64,000 nucleotides of DNA from Poriferisodalis sp965231925 (GCA_965231925.1 OZ246894.1:2232001-2296000); one strand, 5' to 3'; counted from the first letter of the stretch, positions 27,130 to 36,122 are shown. Made by a program: numbers and translations. Notes: generated from the letters alone by a model not told the origin.

Positions 27130-27633
27130 ATGCCTGAGTTGCATCCGCAGTGCCAACCGCTTGCCCCGCTGCTGGGGACCTGGCAAGGCGGCGGCACCGG
27201 CCACTACCCGACAATCGACGACTTCTCCTACACCGAGGAGTTGACCTTCGCCCATGTCGGCAAGCCGTTCGTGTCGATGATCCAGCGCACACGCCACCGA
27301 GACACGGGTGAACCGCTGCATTCCGAGGCCGGCTATATCCGAGCTCTGCCGGGCGGTGAGCTCGAGCTCACCCTGGCGCAGCCGTCAGGCGTCACCGAGA
27401 TTCACCTGGGCACCGTGCGGTCCTCCGACGACGGTCTCGTGATCGAGCTGCGAAGCGAAGCAGTGGCCATGACCCCGACGGCCAAAGAGGTGACCTCGGT
27501 TCGGCGAGAGCTGAGCGTTGTCGGACTGGGAACCGATGGCGGGCCCACGCTGGTCTCGGAGCTGTGGATGGCCGCCGTCGGCCACGGCGACCTGCTGCAT
27601 CACCTGCGAGGCGAACTCGCCAAACAGGATTGA
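27130..27633 (+). CDS. Nitrobindin-like heme-binding beta-barrel protein (FABP-like, DUF1794)
   Basis: The 167-residue product begins with LAPLLGTWQGGGTGHYPTIDDF, the nitrobindin GxWxGxGxGxYP signature. It ends with GDLLHHLRGELAK, where the His of the HHL run is the proximal heme ligand in the family. Nitrobindins bind ferric heme and isomerise peroxynitrite to nitrate. The ATG start lies 133 bases from the divergent thioesterase gene. No signal peptide is present. Confidence 0.9.
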   Translation: MPELHPQCQPLAPLLGTWQGGGTGHYPTIDDFSYTEELTFAHVGKPFVSMIQRTRHRDTGEPLHSEAGYIRALPGGELELTLAQPSGVTEIHLGTVRSSDDGLVIELRSEAVAMTPTAKEVTSVRRELSVVGLGTDGGPTLVSELWMAAVGHGDLLHHLRGELAKQD

Positions 27634-27882
27634 CCGGCTTCGCCATCGTCAAAAACCAAGGCGTCCAAAGCGCTGGTCAGCCCTACTGTGATCCGTGAGG
27701 CGGGGGCTGTCACCACATCCACAGCAGGGAAGCGCAGCCCCCGTCCCACCTGTCGGATCCGAGCCACCATCGTACCGCGCGGCGATACTGAGCTGTCCAC
27801 TGCTTTGGACGCCCAGGGCAGCACCGAATCGGAATCGGTACCGCATCACGCCCTACGCTGGCTCTCGGGCAGAGGGGGAGCG

Positions 27883-30012
27883 ATGTCACAGGTGTCTCAG
27901 GCGAATGCAGCAAATGGTGCGAGTGGGGTTGCCTACGGCGCGCCGACGGCTGCGGGCCGGCCCGACGTGGACGACGAGACGCTCACCGCAGCAGTCGCGG
28001 TGGCGAACATCCCAACGCTGCTGATGGTGCTGGTCCAGATGACCGGCGAGCTGCATTGGCTGGACGAGCCGTACCGGCCCAAGCGCCAGCCCGGCCTGGG
28101 TGACAACGACACCGGCGGCCTCGCCCCCCAGCACCAGCGAGAGGTACGCGAGGCGGCGCTGGAAGCGATTGCGGCATGGCGTGACGGCCGCCCGATGGCA
28201 ATTCCCGAGCCCGACGACGCGCTCATCACCCGGATGCTCAGCACCGCCATGGGCGAGCACGTGCCCGACGAGTACGGCGCCTTCACGGCTGCCCAGCTCG
28301 GGCTCGCCAAGTTCTTGGACCACGACCCCATCGAGGTCCCGTCCGGCTTCAAGGTGCTGGTGATCGGTGCAGGTGCTTCGGGGCTGTGCGCCGCCATCAA
28401 TCTCTCCCAGGCCGGTGTGCCCTACGAGGTCATCGAGCGCAACGGCACGGTCGGTGGGGTCTGGTGGGAGAACCGCTATCCGGGTGCTGGCGTGGACACC
28501 CCGAACCACCTGTACTCCTACTCGTTCGCCCCGCATGACTGGAAGATGTACTTCTGCCTGCGCGATGAGCTGCACGGCTATCTCGAGAAGGTCGCCGACG
28601 ACTTCGACGTGCGGCGCAGCATCCGGTTCAACACGTCAGTCGAGCACATCAGCTACGACGCCGAGCGGCAGGTCTGGCGTGCCGAGGTGCGCCATGTCGC
28701 CGACAACGAGGGCCGCTGGGAGACGGGCCGGCTCGGACTCAGCGCCACCCCCGACGCGACGGGTCTGCGCCGCCGAGACGACGGCGCGGCCACGGCACCG
28801 GGCGCCAACGGGCACGCCCAGGGCGTCGACGGTTCCACGCAGATCATCGAAGCCAACGTCGTCATCAGCGCTGCGGGCATCTTCAACCCGCCGATCCGGC
28901 CCAATATCGACGGTCTGGAGACGTGGAGCGGCGAGACCTGGCACACGGCGCGCTGGCCTGCCGATGCCGATCTCACAGGCAAGAGCGTGGCGATCGTGGG
29001 CAACGGTGCGAGCTGCATGCAGACCGCTCCAGAGATCCAGGATGACGTGGAGTCCTTGACGATCTACCAGCGCTCCAACCACTGGGCTGCGCCGTTCGAC
29101 CAGTTCCGAGAGCCCGTTCCCGACGCAATGCGCACGCTGTTCGAGGCGGTGCCGCTGTACCGGGCGTGGTACCGGGTGCGGCTGGGGTGGACGTTCAACG
29201 ACCGTATTCACACTGCCCTGCAGAAGGATCCCGACTGGGAGCACCCCGAACGTTCGCTCAACGCTCAGAACGACGCCCATCGCAAGTACTTCACGCGCTA
29301 CGTCACCGACGAGCTCGGCGACCGGGCCGATGAGCTGCTGGACAAGGTGCTGCCCACCTACCCGCCGTTCGGCAAGCGGATGCTGATGGACAACGGCTGG
29401 TACCGGATGCTGCGCAATCCCAGCGTCGAGCTGGTCGACGATCCCATCGCCGAGATCTCGGGCCGCACCATCCGCACGGCCGACGGCGCCGAGCGCGACG
29501 CCGACGTGCTGGTGCTCGCCACGGGCTTTGACGTGCTGCGCTTCATCACCACCTATGAGGCGGCGGGTCGTTCGGGCAGGACGCTGCGCGAATCGTGGGG
29601 CGATGACGACGCGAGCGCCTACCTGGGCACGGTCACGCCCGACTTCCCGAACTTCTTCACCCTCTACGGCCCGAACCTGCAGCCTGGCCACGGCGGCAGC
29701 CTCATCTTCGTCGTGGAGATGCAGGTTCGCTACATCATGGACATGATCGGCAAGATGTGTGCTGGCGGCCTCGGAGCAGTCGAAGTGCGCCCCGAGGTGC
29801 ACGCCGACTACCGCAGCCGCGTCGACGAGGCACACGAGAACATGGTCTGGATGCACCCCGGCATGACCAGCTACTACCGCAACGAGTCAGGCCGCATCGT
29901 GGTCAACTCGCCGTGGCGCAACGTCGACTACTTCGACATGACCTCCGAAGCCGATCTCGACGACTACGTGTGTGAGCCCCGGGCGGCGGATCGGGAGCTT
30001 GTCGCAGACTGA
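27883..30012 (+). CDS. Flavin-containing Baeyer-Villiger-type monooxygenase (HAPMO-like)
   Basis: The 709-residue product has an N-terminal helical extension of about 150 residues. An FAD Rossmann motif (VIGAGASGLCAA, about residue 160) follows. A Baeyer-Villiger fingerprint variant is at about 347 (WSGETWHTARWP; Trp replaces the usual Phe), and an NADPH Rossmann motif (IVGNGASCMQTAPEI) is at about 373. The N-terminal extension is like that of 4-hydroxyacetophenone monooxygenase. It probably inserts oxygen into a ketone; substrate unknown. ATG 27883 follows an AGAGGGGGAG site; an in-frame extension to 27688 has no support. A hairpin terminator follows. Confidence 0.92.
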   Translation: MSQVSQANAANGASGVAYGAPTAAGRPDVDDETLTAAVAVANIPTLLMVLVQMTGELHWLDEPYRPKRQPGLGDNDTGGLAPQHQREVREAALEAIAAWRDGRPMAIPEPDDALITRMLSTAMGEHVPDEYGAFTAAQLGLAKFLDHDPIEVPSGFKVLVIGAGASGLCAAINLSQAGVPYEVIERNGTVGGVWWENRYPGAGVDTPNHLYSYSFAPHDWKMYFCLRDELHGYLEKVADDFDVRRSIRFNTSVEHISYDAERQVWRAEVRHVADNEGRWETGRLGLSATPDATGLRRRDDGAATAPGANGHAQGVDGSTQIIEANVVISAAGIFNPPIRPNIDGLETWSGETWHTARWPADADLTGKSVAIVGNGASCMQTAPEIQDDVESLTIYQRSNHWAAPFDQFREPVPDAMRTLFEAVPLYRAWYRVRLGWTFNDRIHTALQKDPDWEHPERSLNAQNDAHRKYFTRYVTDELGDRADELLDKVLPTYPPFGKRMLMDNGWYRMLRNPSVELVDDPIAEISGRTIRTADGAERDADVLVLATGFDVLRFITTYEAAGRSGRTLRESWGDDDASAYLGTVTPDFPNFFTLYGPNLQPGHGGSLIFVVEMQVRYIMDMIGKMCAGGLGAVEVRPEVHADYRSRVDEAHENMVWMHPGMTSYYRNESGRIVVNSPWRNVDYFDMTSEADLDDYVCEPRAADRELVAD

Positions 30013-30057
30013 AATTGCTCGCCGAGGGGTGTCTGGCGGGTGCGTATACTCGCCAGC

Positions 30058-30120
30058 GAGGCCAGCCTCAGCCGAGTGTGGTCAGAGCAGGCTTGTGTAG
30101 CTCGCACTCCGAGAGGCTGG
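30058..30120. terminator. Bidirectional hairpin terminator downstream of the BVMO gene
   Basis: Outer arms CCAGCCTC (30062-30069) and GAGGCTGG (30113-30120) enclose inner arms GAGTGTG (30074-30080) and CGCACTC (30103-30109). It lies between convergent genes. The 16 bases 30058-30073 are the exact reverse complement of part of the hairpin at 16907-16973. The rest of the 297-bp intergenic stretch (30013-30309) shows nothing recognisable. Confidence 0.65.
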
Positions 30121-30309
30121 TTCTGTCGCGCAGACTAGCGAACTCGTGCGCAACGAAACATACTGAAATTCTATGAAGTTACGCTTGGGCACATGACTAT
30201 GTTTGGCAGATGGGCGGGGCCGTCGAAAACCCAAAGTTCGTCCGCTCTGGCGACGGCCCTGCCCTCTGTCTGCAAATCGTAGCAACCGGGTGCGCCGCGC
30301 GTGCCGGGT

Positions 30310-31314
30310 TTATGCCACCAACTCGGCCGCAATCGCTTCCAGCGCAGTGTCGACGTCGGCCTCGCTGACGTCGAGGTGCAGCACCATCCGGGAGCGGCCG
30401 AAGCGCCAGTCGGCCAGCACCCCCCGGCCCTCGACTCGCTTGGCGAGTGTGGAGTCGTCCCGGTCGAGCTGTGAGAACACCATGTTGGAGTTGCAGCCGG
30501 TGACCGTGATGCCCTCGATGGCCGCGAGCCCTGCTGCGAGCCGCTGCGCGTTTGCGTGATCGTCGGCCAACCGGTCGATGTGGTGCTGCAGGGCGTACAG
30601 CCCGCCTGCAGCGATGATGCCGGCCTGACGCATCCCGCCGCCCAACACTTTGCGCCAGCGGCGCGCTCTGCCCACCAGATCGTCACTGCCGCACAGCACC
30701 GAGCCGACAGGTGCGCCCAAACCCTTGGACAAGCACACCGACACGGTGTCGAACGGAGCGGCGACCTCGGCGGGGGACTGGCCCAGCGACACCGCTGCGT
30801 TCCACAGCCGGGCGCCGTCGAGGTGCAGCCCGAGGCCGTGGCGGTCGGCGAAGTCGCGGGCTTCCTGGTGCTGGCGGGGCGTCAGCACCTTGCCGTCGAT
30901 GGTGTTCTCGAGGCACAGCAGGCGAGTGCGGGCGAAGTGGTTGTTGTCGGGCTTCACTGCCTCCTCGGCGGCCGCGAGATCAACCATTCCGGTGTCGTCG
31001 GTGGGCACCGGCTGAGGCTGGATGCTGCCCAGCACGGCCGCACCGCCGCCTTCGTACATGTAGGTGTGGGCGTGGTGGCCGACGATGTACTCGTCGCCGC
31101 GCTCGCAATGCGCCAACAGCCCGCACAGGTTCGACTGCGTGCCGCTGGGCACATACAGCGCTGCGGCTTTGCCCAGCAGCTCGGCCGTGTAGTGCTCGAG
31201 CTCGTTGACGGTGGGGTCGTCTCCCCAGACGTCGTCGCCGACCTCAGCCTTGGCCATGGCGGCCCGCATAGCCGGTGTGGGGCGGGAAACGGTGTCTGAG
31301 CGAAGATCGATCAC
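30310..31314 (-). CDS. ltaE: Low-specificity L-threonine aldolase
   Basis: This PLP fold-type I enzyme cleaves L-threonine/allo-threonine to glycine and acetaldehyde. The 334-residue product starts with IDLRSDTVSRPTPAMRAAM and contains VGDDVWGDDPTVNELE, LENTIDGKVLTP, LHLDGARLWNA (PLP-contact Asp) and CLSKGLGAPVGSVL (Schiff-base Lys). GTG 31314 starts exactly at the conserved N-terminus; upstream frame to 31428 is unsupported. It lies 46 bases downstream of the aminoacylase gene on the same strand. Confidence 0.93.
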   Translation of the reverse strand: MIDLRSDTVSRPTPAMRAAMAKAEVGDDVWGDDPTVNELEHYTAELLGKAAALYVPSGTQSNLCGLLAHCERGDEYIVGHHAHTYMYEGGGAAVLGSIQPQPVPTDDTGMVDLAAAEEAVKPDNNHFARTRLLCLENTIDGKVLTPRQHQEARDFADRHGLGLHLDGARLWNAAVSLGQSPAEVAAPFDTVSVCLSKGLGAPVGSVLCGSDDLVGRARRWRKVLGGGMRQAGIIAAGGLYALQHHIDRLADDHANAQRLAAGLAAIEGITVTGCNSNMVFSQLDRDDSTLAKRVEGRGVLADWRFGRSRMVLHLDVSEADVDTALEAIAAELVA

Positions 31315-31360
31315 GGCCGCAAGCCTGCCATGAGGCGGGCGTTGAACGGCAGGGGAGGGC

Positions 31361-33034
31361 TCAGGCCTTGCCGTTGCGCAGCAGCTTGCCGGGCAGCGGG
31401 CCGTGCGGGTCGACTGCATCGGCGCCATCGCGCCGGATGATGGTGCCGTTCACGACCACCGCGTCGATGCCCTTCGCATCGGAGATCAGCCGATCGGCGC
31501 CGGCGGGCAGGTCGTGCACCCGCCGCTTGCCCAAGTGGCCCACCTCGTCGGCATCGAACACCACCACATCGGCGGGCTTGCCTTCGGCCAGCGTGCCCCG
31601 GTCGGTGATGCCGAACACCTCGGCGGGACGCTGGGTGAGCATGTGGATGCCGGTTTCGAGATCGAAACTGCCCCGACTCCGCACGAACGTCTGCAGGAAC
31701 TCCGTGGAGTACTTGGCATCGCAGAGCTGGCTTGCGTGCGCCCCGGCATCGGACAGCCCGATCACCGTTGTCGGGTCATGGAGCAGCTCGTCGATGTCGT
31801 CGGGGTCGTGGTTGATCACGTCCTGGACGATGCGCATCTCGAGGTCGGCGTCGAGCGCCACGTCGAGCACCCAGTCCACCGGGTCCTGACCCGCCTCGTC
31901 GGCCATCTGCTGCACGTTGCAGCCCTCGAGCTCGGGATTGTGGGGCAGGTAGCTGACTTCGGTTCGAGCCCAGCGGTCGCCGATCTTGCCGCCATTGCCG
32001 GCCTTCTCCTTGAACTCGGCCCGCCAGTCGGCGTCGGCGTAGTAGCGCTTGCGGCCTTCGAGGTCGCTTTGGGACACCGGGGTGAAGCAGCGCAGGGCCT
32101 CATAGATGAACGGCGCCCTCCAGCTCATCTCGAACTGGATGGGCTGCACCGCAACCTGGGGGAACACCGGCAGGCCCCGCTCGGCGATCTCATGCGCTCG
32201 CTCCAGCTCGGCGCGGTGGCTGCCTGGCCCGCGTGCCGAGCCAAGCAGCGCTGTCCAGCTCACGTGTGCGCCGGTGGTCTCGGCGATGCGGGCGAACTCG
32301 TCGTGGCTGAGGCCCCGGCCGACCGTTGCCTGCATCACGCCGCCGGCGTCGCCGAGCGCCTGGGCAATCTCGACAATCTCATCGGTAGTGGCCGCCCGGC
32401 TGGGAACCGGACGCCCCTCGTAGCCGACATGAGTGGCCGCTTTGGAGGTGGCGAAGCCGAGCGCGCCGGCCCGCAGCGCCTCGGCCACCAGGTCGCGCTG
32501 CGCGGCGATCTCTTCGGGCGTGCCTTCCCGCTCGGTGGCCTCTTCGCCCATCACGTACATGCGCACCGCGGTATGGCCGACGAGCGCCGCCATGTTCACC
32601 GCGGCGCCGTTCGACTCAAGCGCATCGAGATACTGCGGGAAGGTCTCGAAGCCCCAGTCGCCCAGGCCGGCCCGCAGAGCGTCCACGCTCATTCCCTCCA
32701 CGTTCTCGAGCGTGCGCATGATGAGGTCGCGGTGGTCGGGCAGGGTGGGCGCCACCGAGAAGCCGCAGTTGCCCATCACGATCGTGGTGACGCCGTGCCA
32801 CGGCGAGCAGCTCACCAGGCGGTCCCACATGACCTGGGCGTCGTAATGGGTGTGGATGTCCACGAAGCCAGGGCACACGATGCGCCCGGAGGCGTCGATC
32901 GTCTGGATCCCCTCGGCAGGAGCGCTTCCGAGCGCCACCACCTTGCCGTCGGAGATGCCCACGTCGCCCGCATAGCGAGGGGCACCCGTCCCGTCGATGA
33001 TCGTCCCGCCCGTGATCTTCAGGTCGTAAGCCAT
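31361..33034 (-). CDS. N-acyl-D-amino-acid deacylase family amidohydrolase
   Basis: The 557-residue product is a metal-dependent amidohydrolase of the D-aminoacylase/dihydroorotase-like group. ITGGTIIDGTGAPRYAGDVGI is the N-terminal beta-sandwich, CPGFVDIHTHYDAQVMWD carries the first metal HxH, MGNCGFS holds the conserved Cys, and GLSDAGAHAS carries the catalytic Asp region. The family hydrolyses N-acyl-D-amino acids or related amides. No signal peptide is seen. The ATG start matches the family N-terminus. It probably forms an operon with the threonine aldolase downstream. Confidence 0.92.
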   Translation of the reverse strand: MAYDLKITGGTIIDGTGAPRYAGDVGISDGKVVALGSAPAEGIQTIDASGRIVCPGFVDIHTHYDAQVMWDRLVSCSPWHGVTTIVMGNCGFSVAPTLPDHRDLIMRTLENVEGMSVDALRAGLGDWGFETFPQYLDALESNGAAVNMAALVGHTAVRMYVMGEEATEREGTPEEIAAQRDLVAEALRAGALGFATSKAATHVGYEGRPVPSRAATTDEIVEIAQALGDAGGVMQATVGRGLSHDEFARIAETTGAHVSWTALLGSARGPGSHRAELERAHEIAERGLPVFPQVAVQPIQFEMSWRAPFIYEALRCFTPVSQSDLEGRKRYYADADWRAEFKEKAGNGGKIGDRWARTEVSYLPHNPELEGCNVQQMADEAGQDPVDWVLDVALDADLEMRIVQDVINHDPDDIDELLHDPTTVIGLSDAGAHASQLCDAKYSTEFLQTFVRSRGSFDLETGIHMLTQRPAEVFGITDRGTLAEGKPADVVVFDADEVGHLGKRRVHDLPAGADRLISDAKGIDAVVVNGTIIRRDGADAVDPHGPLPGKLLRNGKA

Positions 33035-33060
33035 GTCGCTGCCTCGTTGCTTGCCGTCAG

Positions 33061-33402
33061 ATGTGCAAAATACCCCACAGCGCTAGTGAAGACGTGGCGG
33101 AGAACGAATGGGACGGCAGTCCACCGGTCGACGGGCCAGTTGCGGTGACCATCAACTACATCTACGCACAGACGTCCCTTGACGTCGATAATGTCCCGAA
33201 GCCGATCTTGGACGCCCTCAAGGAACTGGTGTATCCAGACGACGACCAAGTGTTCGATCTTGTGTGCCACAAGAGGAGTTCTCGTGGCAGGATGCTGGCA
33301 CTGCCGAGCGCGACATCGCTGCTACGGCGCTACGCAGATTCACGTGGCGAATTCGTGCATGTGCTCGTTGACCGGGCCGATGTCTTCAGGGGTGTTATCT
33401 GA
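33061..33402 (+). CDS. RusA-like Holliday-junction-resolvase family protein
   Basis: The 113-residue product contains the RusA core DVDNVPKPILDALKELVYPDDDQV, with the conserved Asp residues of the D-x-DN-x-x-K and DD motifs that bind metal. The N-terminal Pro/Lys/Arg-rich part typical of RusA is replaced by a short unrelated stretch, so junction binding may differ. The start is either ATG 33061 or GTG 33094. The stop overlaps the next gene's ATG (TGATG), so the two are coupled. RusA proteins usually come from phages, but no other phage gene is nearby. Confidence 0.8.
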   Translation: MCKIPHSASEDVAENEWDGSPPVDGPVAVTINYIYAQTSLDVDNVPKPILDALKELVYPDDDQVFDLVCHKRSSRGRMLALPSATSLLRRYADSRGEFVHVLVDRADVFRGVI

Positions 33403-34070
33403 TGCAGCGGGAACGAGACAGCGTAGAAGTCCCGGCTCTGCTCAGTACCGCCGCGGAGTACCGGCGCAAGGGGTATGACGTGGTGACCGACGCACCCGTC
33501 GGCTTCGTGCCTGGAGCTCGAGCTGACCTGATCGCAACAAAGCAAGGCGACAATCGCGTCATCGAGGTCAAGACGCGTTCCGCTCTGAGCGCCAATCCTT
33601 CGACCGAGATGCTCGCCTGTGCAGTCGAGGCGGAGCCTGGGTGGAGCTTCGATCTGGTGCTGGTCCCTGAACCGGAGATCTTGGATGCGCCGAGCGATGC
33701 TGCACCGCTCGACGAAGTCGGGATCCGTCAGCGCCTAGGTGAGGCGGCACTGCTGCTGGACGCTTCGCAAGACGAGGCAGCGTTCCTGCTCGCTTGGTCC
33801 GCGTGCGAGGCGGCAATCGTTCATTTGCTGATCGAGGAGGACGACACCTACGAAGCGTCTGTGGCGCCCGCGAGCCGTCTGCTGACCGAAGCAACCATGC
33901 ACGGAGCGATCTCTCGCGAGGAATACTCGACGCTGAGGTCTTTGGGCAAGCTGCGCAATGCCATCGTCCACGGATTCCGGCACGGGCAGGGCGACCTGTC
34001 GAGCGGTGCGCGAACGCTGATCGGTCTCGGCACAGCATTCGTCTCGGCCGAACGTCAAGCCGGCGAGTGA
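33402..34070 (+). CDS. PD-(D/E)XK-like nuclease domain fused to HEPN-like domain
   Basis: The 222-residue product has an N-terminal restriction-endonuclease-like fold: AEYRRKGYDVVTDAP, ARADLIATKQGDNRVIEVKTRS, with the Asp...Glu-x-Lys order of PD-(D/E)XK nucleases (about residues 42-60). The C-terminal half is helical and ends with KLRNAIVHGF, an R-x4-H motif as in HEPN RNase/toxin domains. Its translation is coupled to the RusA-like gene. The pair could be a defence or toxin module, or a DNA-processing pair. No immunity gene is identified. The family name recalled is REase_AHJR-like, not verified. Confidence 0.75.
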   Translation: MQRERDSVEVPALLSTAAEYRRKGYDVVTDAPVGFVPGARADLIATKQGDNRVIEVKTRSALSANPSTEMLACAVEAEPGWSFDLVLVPEPEILDAPSDAAPLDEVGIRQRLGEAALLLDASQDEAAFLLAWSACEAAIVHLLIEEDDTYEASVAPASRLLTEATMHGAISREEYSTLRSLGKLRNAIVHGFRHGQGDLSSGARTLIGLGTAFVSAERQAGE

Positions 34071-34133
34071 CGAGGTGCGGTGATCGCTCTACGCTCGGCG
34101 GGCGAGCTTGACAGCGCTGGCGAGGGGAACGAC

Positions 34134-34979
34134 ATGAGCACGACGACGCAGCCGACCAATGGAACCGTGATCTACAGCGTGGAGCGGGATCCCGCGGGGG
34201 ACGTGGCAACCGTCACACTGAACCGCCCTGAGACGCTGAATTCCATGAACGACGACTTCATGAACGACATCACCGAGGCGTTCGGCATGGTGGCCGCAGA
34301 TGAGTCGGTGCGGGCGGTGGTGCTCACAGGTGCAGGTCGCGGCTTCTGTTCGGGCGCAGACCTGCGCAACGCAGCCGCCGACGGAGCCGAGGGCGTCGAT
34401 GCCCAAGCAGCGGGCGAGGCCACCACCGACTCCATGGACAACGCCTTCCATCCGGCGATCCGTGCGGTGGCCGAGTGTCCGGTGCCGACCGTGGCTCGTA
34501 TCAACGGGGTCGCCGCCGGGGGCGGCATCGGCCTGTCGATGTCGTGCGATATCGCCATCGCTGCTAGGTCTGCCTTCTTCGTGGCCACGTTCGGGCCCCG
34601 GTTGGGGATCGTGCCCGACCTCGGCACCACCTGGCAGCTGCCCATGCGTGTGGGCCGGGCACGGGCCTTGGGCATGTCGCTGCTCGGCGAACGTGTCAGT
34701 GCCGATCTGGCCGCCGAGTGGGGCCTCGTGTGGAGGACCGTCGACGACGACGAGCTCGATGCTGCCGTCGCCGACGTGGTCGACGTGCTGCGACGCAGCT
34801 CGCCGGCAGCCATGGCGCGGATCCGCTCCGCCATTGACGGTGCGATGCAGCATGATCTTGCAGATCAACTCGATGTGGAGATGGGCCATCAGGCAGTGCT
34901 CATTCCCCGCAACATGTCCCACGGCGCAGAGGCGTTCTTGGCCAAGACGTCCCCTGCGTTCCCGGGCGAGCGGTACTGA
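34134..34979 (+). CDS. Enoyl-CoA hydratase/isomerase family protein
   Basis: The 281-residue crotonase-fold protein has TVTLNRPETLNSMND, AVVLTGAGRGFCSGADL (oxyanion hole) and ARINGVAAGGGIGLSMSCDIAIAA (second oxyanion strand). FGPRLGIVPDLGTTWQLPMRVG follows, where one catalytic Glu position is replaced by Asp (VPDLG). The reaction could be hydration or isomerisation of an acyl-CoA. ATG 34134 has a GAGGGGA site; the frame is open to 34080 without support. It is 63 bases after the nuclease-HEPN gene but functionally fits the flavin reductase/acyl-CoA genes that follow. Confidence 0.9.
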   Translation: MSTTTQPTNGTVIYSVERDPAGDVATVTLNRPETLNSMNDDFMNDITEAFGMVAADESVRAVVLTGAGRGFCSGADLRNAAADGAEGVDAQAAGEATTDSMDNAFHPAIRAVAECPVPTVARINGVAAGGGIGLSMSCDIAIAARSAFFVATFGPRLGIVPDLGTTWQLPMRVGRARALGMSLLGERVSADLAAEWGLVWRTVDDDELDAAVADVVDVLRRSSPAAMARIRSAIDGAMQHDLADQLDVEMGHQAVLIPRNMSHGAEAFLAKTSPAFPGERY

Positions 34980-35016
34980 GACCACCAGCAGTCTGGGGCC
35001 CGCGTAGGGTGCAGCT

Positions 35017-35550
35017 ATGAGCAGTGCCAACCTGCCCGACGAACTGGTGAATCGGGTGACTTGGAAGATTCCCAATGCGCTCGCGCTGGTGGGATCGAGA
35101 GCCGGCGACGAGCGCAACGCCATGACCACCAGCTGGATCACCCAGCTATCGATGGAGCCCGTGATCATCGGCATCGGCGTCGAGAACACTGCCGTCACCC
35201 ACCGGCTGATCTCGGCGGGCGGTTCGTTCACTGTCAACCTGTGGGACGCCGAGAACACCCGGCCATTCGTCAAGTTCTCCAAGCCGGCTGCCTACGAGGC
35301 CCCAGGCGACGGTGGGGGACCGGCGACAGGGACGCTGAACGGCTGGTCGGTGTACGAAGCCGCCACCGGGGCACCGGTCTTCGTCGACGCCGCAGCCTGG
35401 ATGGACTGCGAGGTACGCCACAGCGTGGACTTGGGCACTCACACGCTGTTCATGGGCGAGCTCGTGGCGGCAGGCATCAACAACGACGAGGTGCGGCTCG
35501 CCTCGATGGCCGACACGCGGATGAAGTACGGCGGCGTCAAGCGGCACTAG
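35017..35550 (+). CDS. Flavin reductase-like FMN-binding protein (DIM6/NTAB family)
   Basis: The 177-residue product has the split-barrel flavin reductase fold. Residues ALALVGSRAGDERNAMTTSWITQLSMEPVIIGIGVENTA and SFTVNLWDAENTRPFVKFS correspond to the FMN phosphate- and ring-binding regions. HTLFMGELVAAG and MADTRMKYGG are the final strands. Such proteins reduce FMN/FAD for partner monooxygenases or act as FMN-dependent enzymes; the BVMO at 28 kb would not need one. ATG 35017 is the first in-frame start. Confidence 0.87.
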   Translation: MSSANLPDELVNRVTWKIPNALALVGSRAGDERNAMTTSWITQLSMEPVIIGIGVENTAVTHRLISAGGSFTVNLWDAENTRPFVKFSKPAAYEAPGDGGGPATGTLNGWSVYEAATGAPVFVDAAAWMDCEVRHSVDLGTHTLFMGELVAAGINNDEVRLASMADTRMKYGGVKRH

Positions 35551-35744
35551 CCGAGCTCGCACCGCGCGAGCCAGATTTGCAGTCTCGCCAGCATCCGACC
35601 TGCTCGTTTGCGTGCGGGGTGCAACCGGGTCGGCGGGCATCACGGGGCCTTCAGGCGGCTTCGAGCCCGCCCGGCTAGCATGGGGTCGCCTGCGAGTTCC
35701 GCTGCGGCGGAGATGCAGAACATGCCGCCAACTGGGGAATTTAC

Positions 35745-35969
35745 GTGCCGAAAGTCAAAGACGACGCCATCTTGCTCGAAGGAAAAACCGTCGAGGCGCT
35801 CAAGGGCGGTCATTTCCGCATCGAGCTCGACAACGGGCACGAGGTGTTGGGGCACCTGAGCGGCAAGATGCGCAAGCACCACATCCGGATCCTTCCCGGC
35901 GACCGGGTACAGGTAGAGGTGTCGGCCTACGACCTCAGCCGAGGCCGGATCACCTACCGCTACAAGTAA
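35745..35969 (+). CDS. infA: Translation initiation factor IF-1
   Basis: This is the single OB-fold factor that binds the ribosomal A site during initiation. The 74-residue product has DAILLEGKTVEALKGGHFRIELDNGHEVLGHLSGKMRKHHIRILPGDRV and ends SRGRITYRYK, the standard IF-1 sequence and length. The GTG start is preceded by a GGGGAAT site. Here it stands alone rather than beside rpmJ/rpsM, so it may be a second infA copy. Upstream, 35551-35744 shows no gene. Confidence 0.95.
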   Translation: MPKVKDDAILLEGKTVEALKGGHFRIELDNGHEVLGHLSGKMRKHHIRILPGDRVQVEVSAYDLSRGRITYRYK

Positions 35970-36043
35970 CCGCAGCCCTCCTGAAGCTGCGCCCGCCACC
36001 GATCGAGCCGGCGGGCGGCTGCGCTGCGCCGGCGTCCGCGCCC

Positions 36044-36122
36044 GCTGGACGAGCGGATGAAGCCCCTGCTCCAGCGATCCAGCAGGTTGCAACGTCGCAG
36101 AGTCTTCATCCGCTCGCCCAGC
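36044..36122. repeat. Dispersed intergenic hairpin element, copy B
   Basis: A 19-position outer stem (36044-36062 with 36104-36122, one A-C mismatch) encloses a 41-base core. The core shares GCGATCCAGCAGG and GCAACGTCGCAGAGTCT with copy A at 17936-18014. Stem bases differ between copies but pair in both, for example G-C to C-G and C-G to A-T. It lies between infA and an acyl-CoA dehydrogenase gene. Confidence 0.8.
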
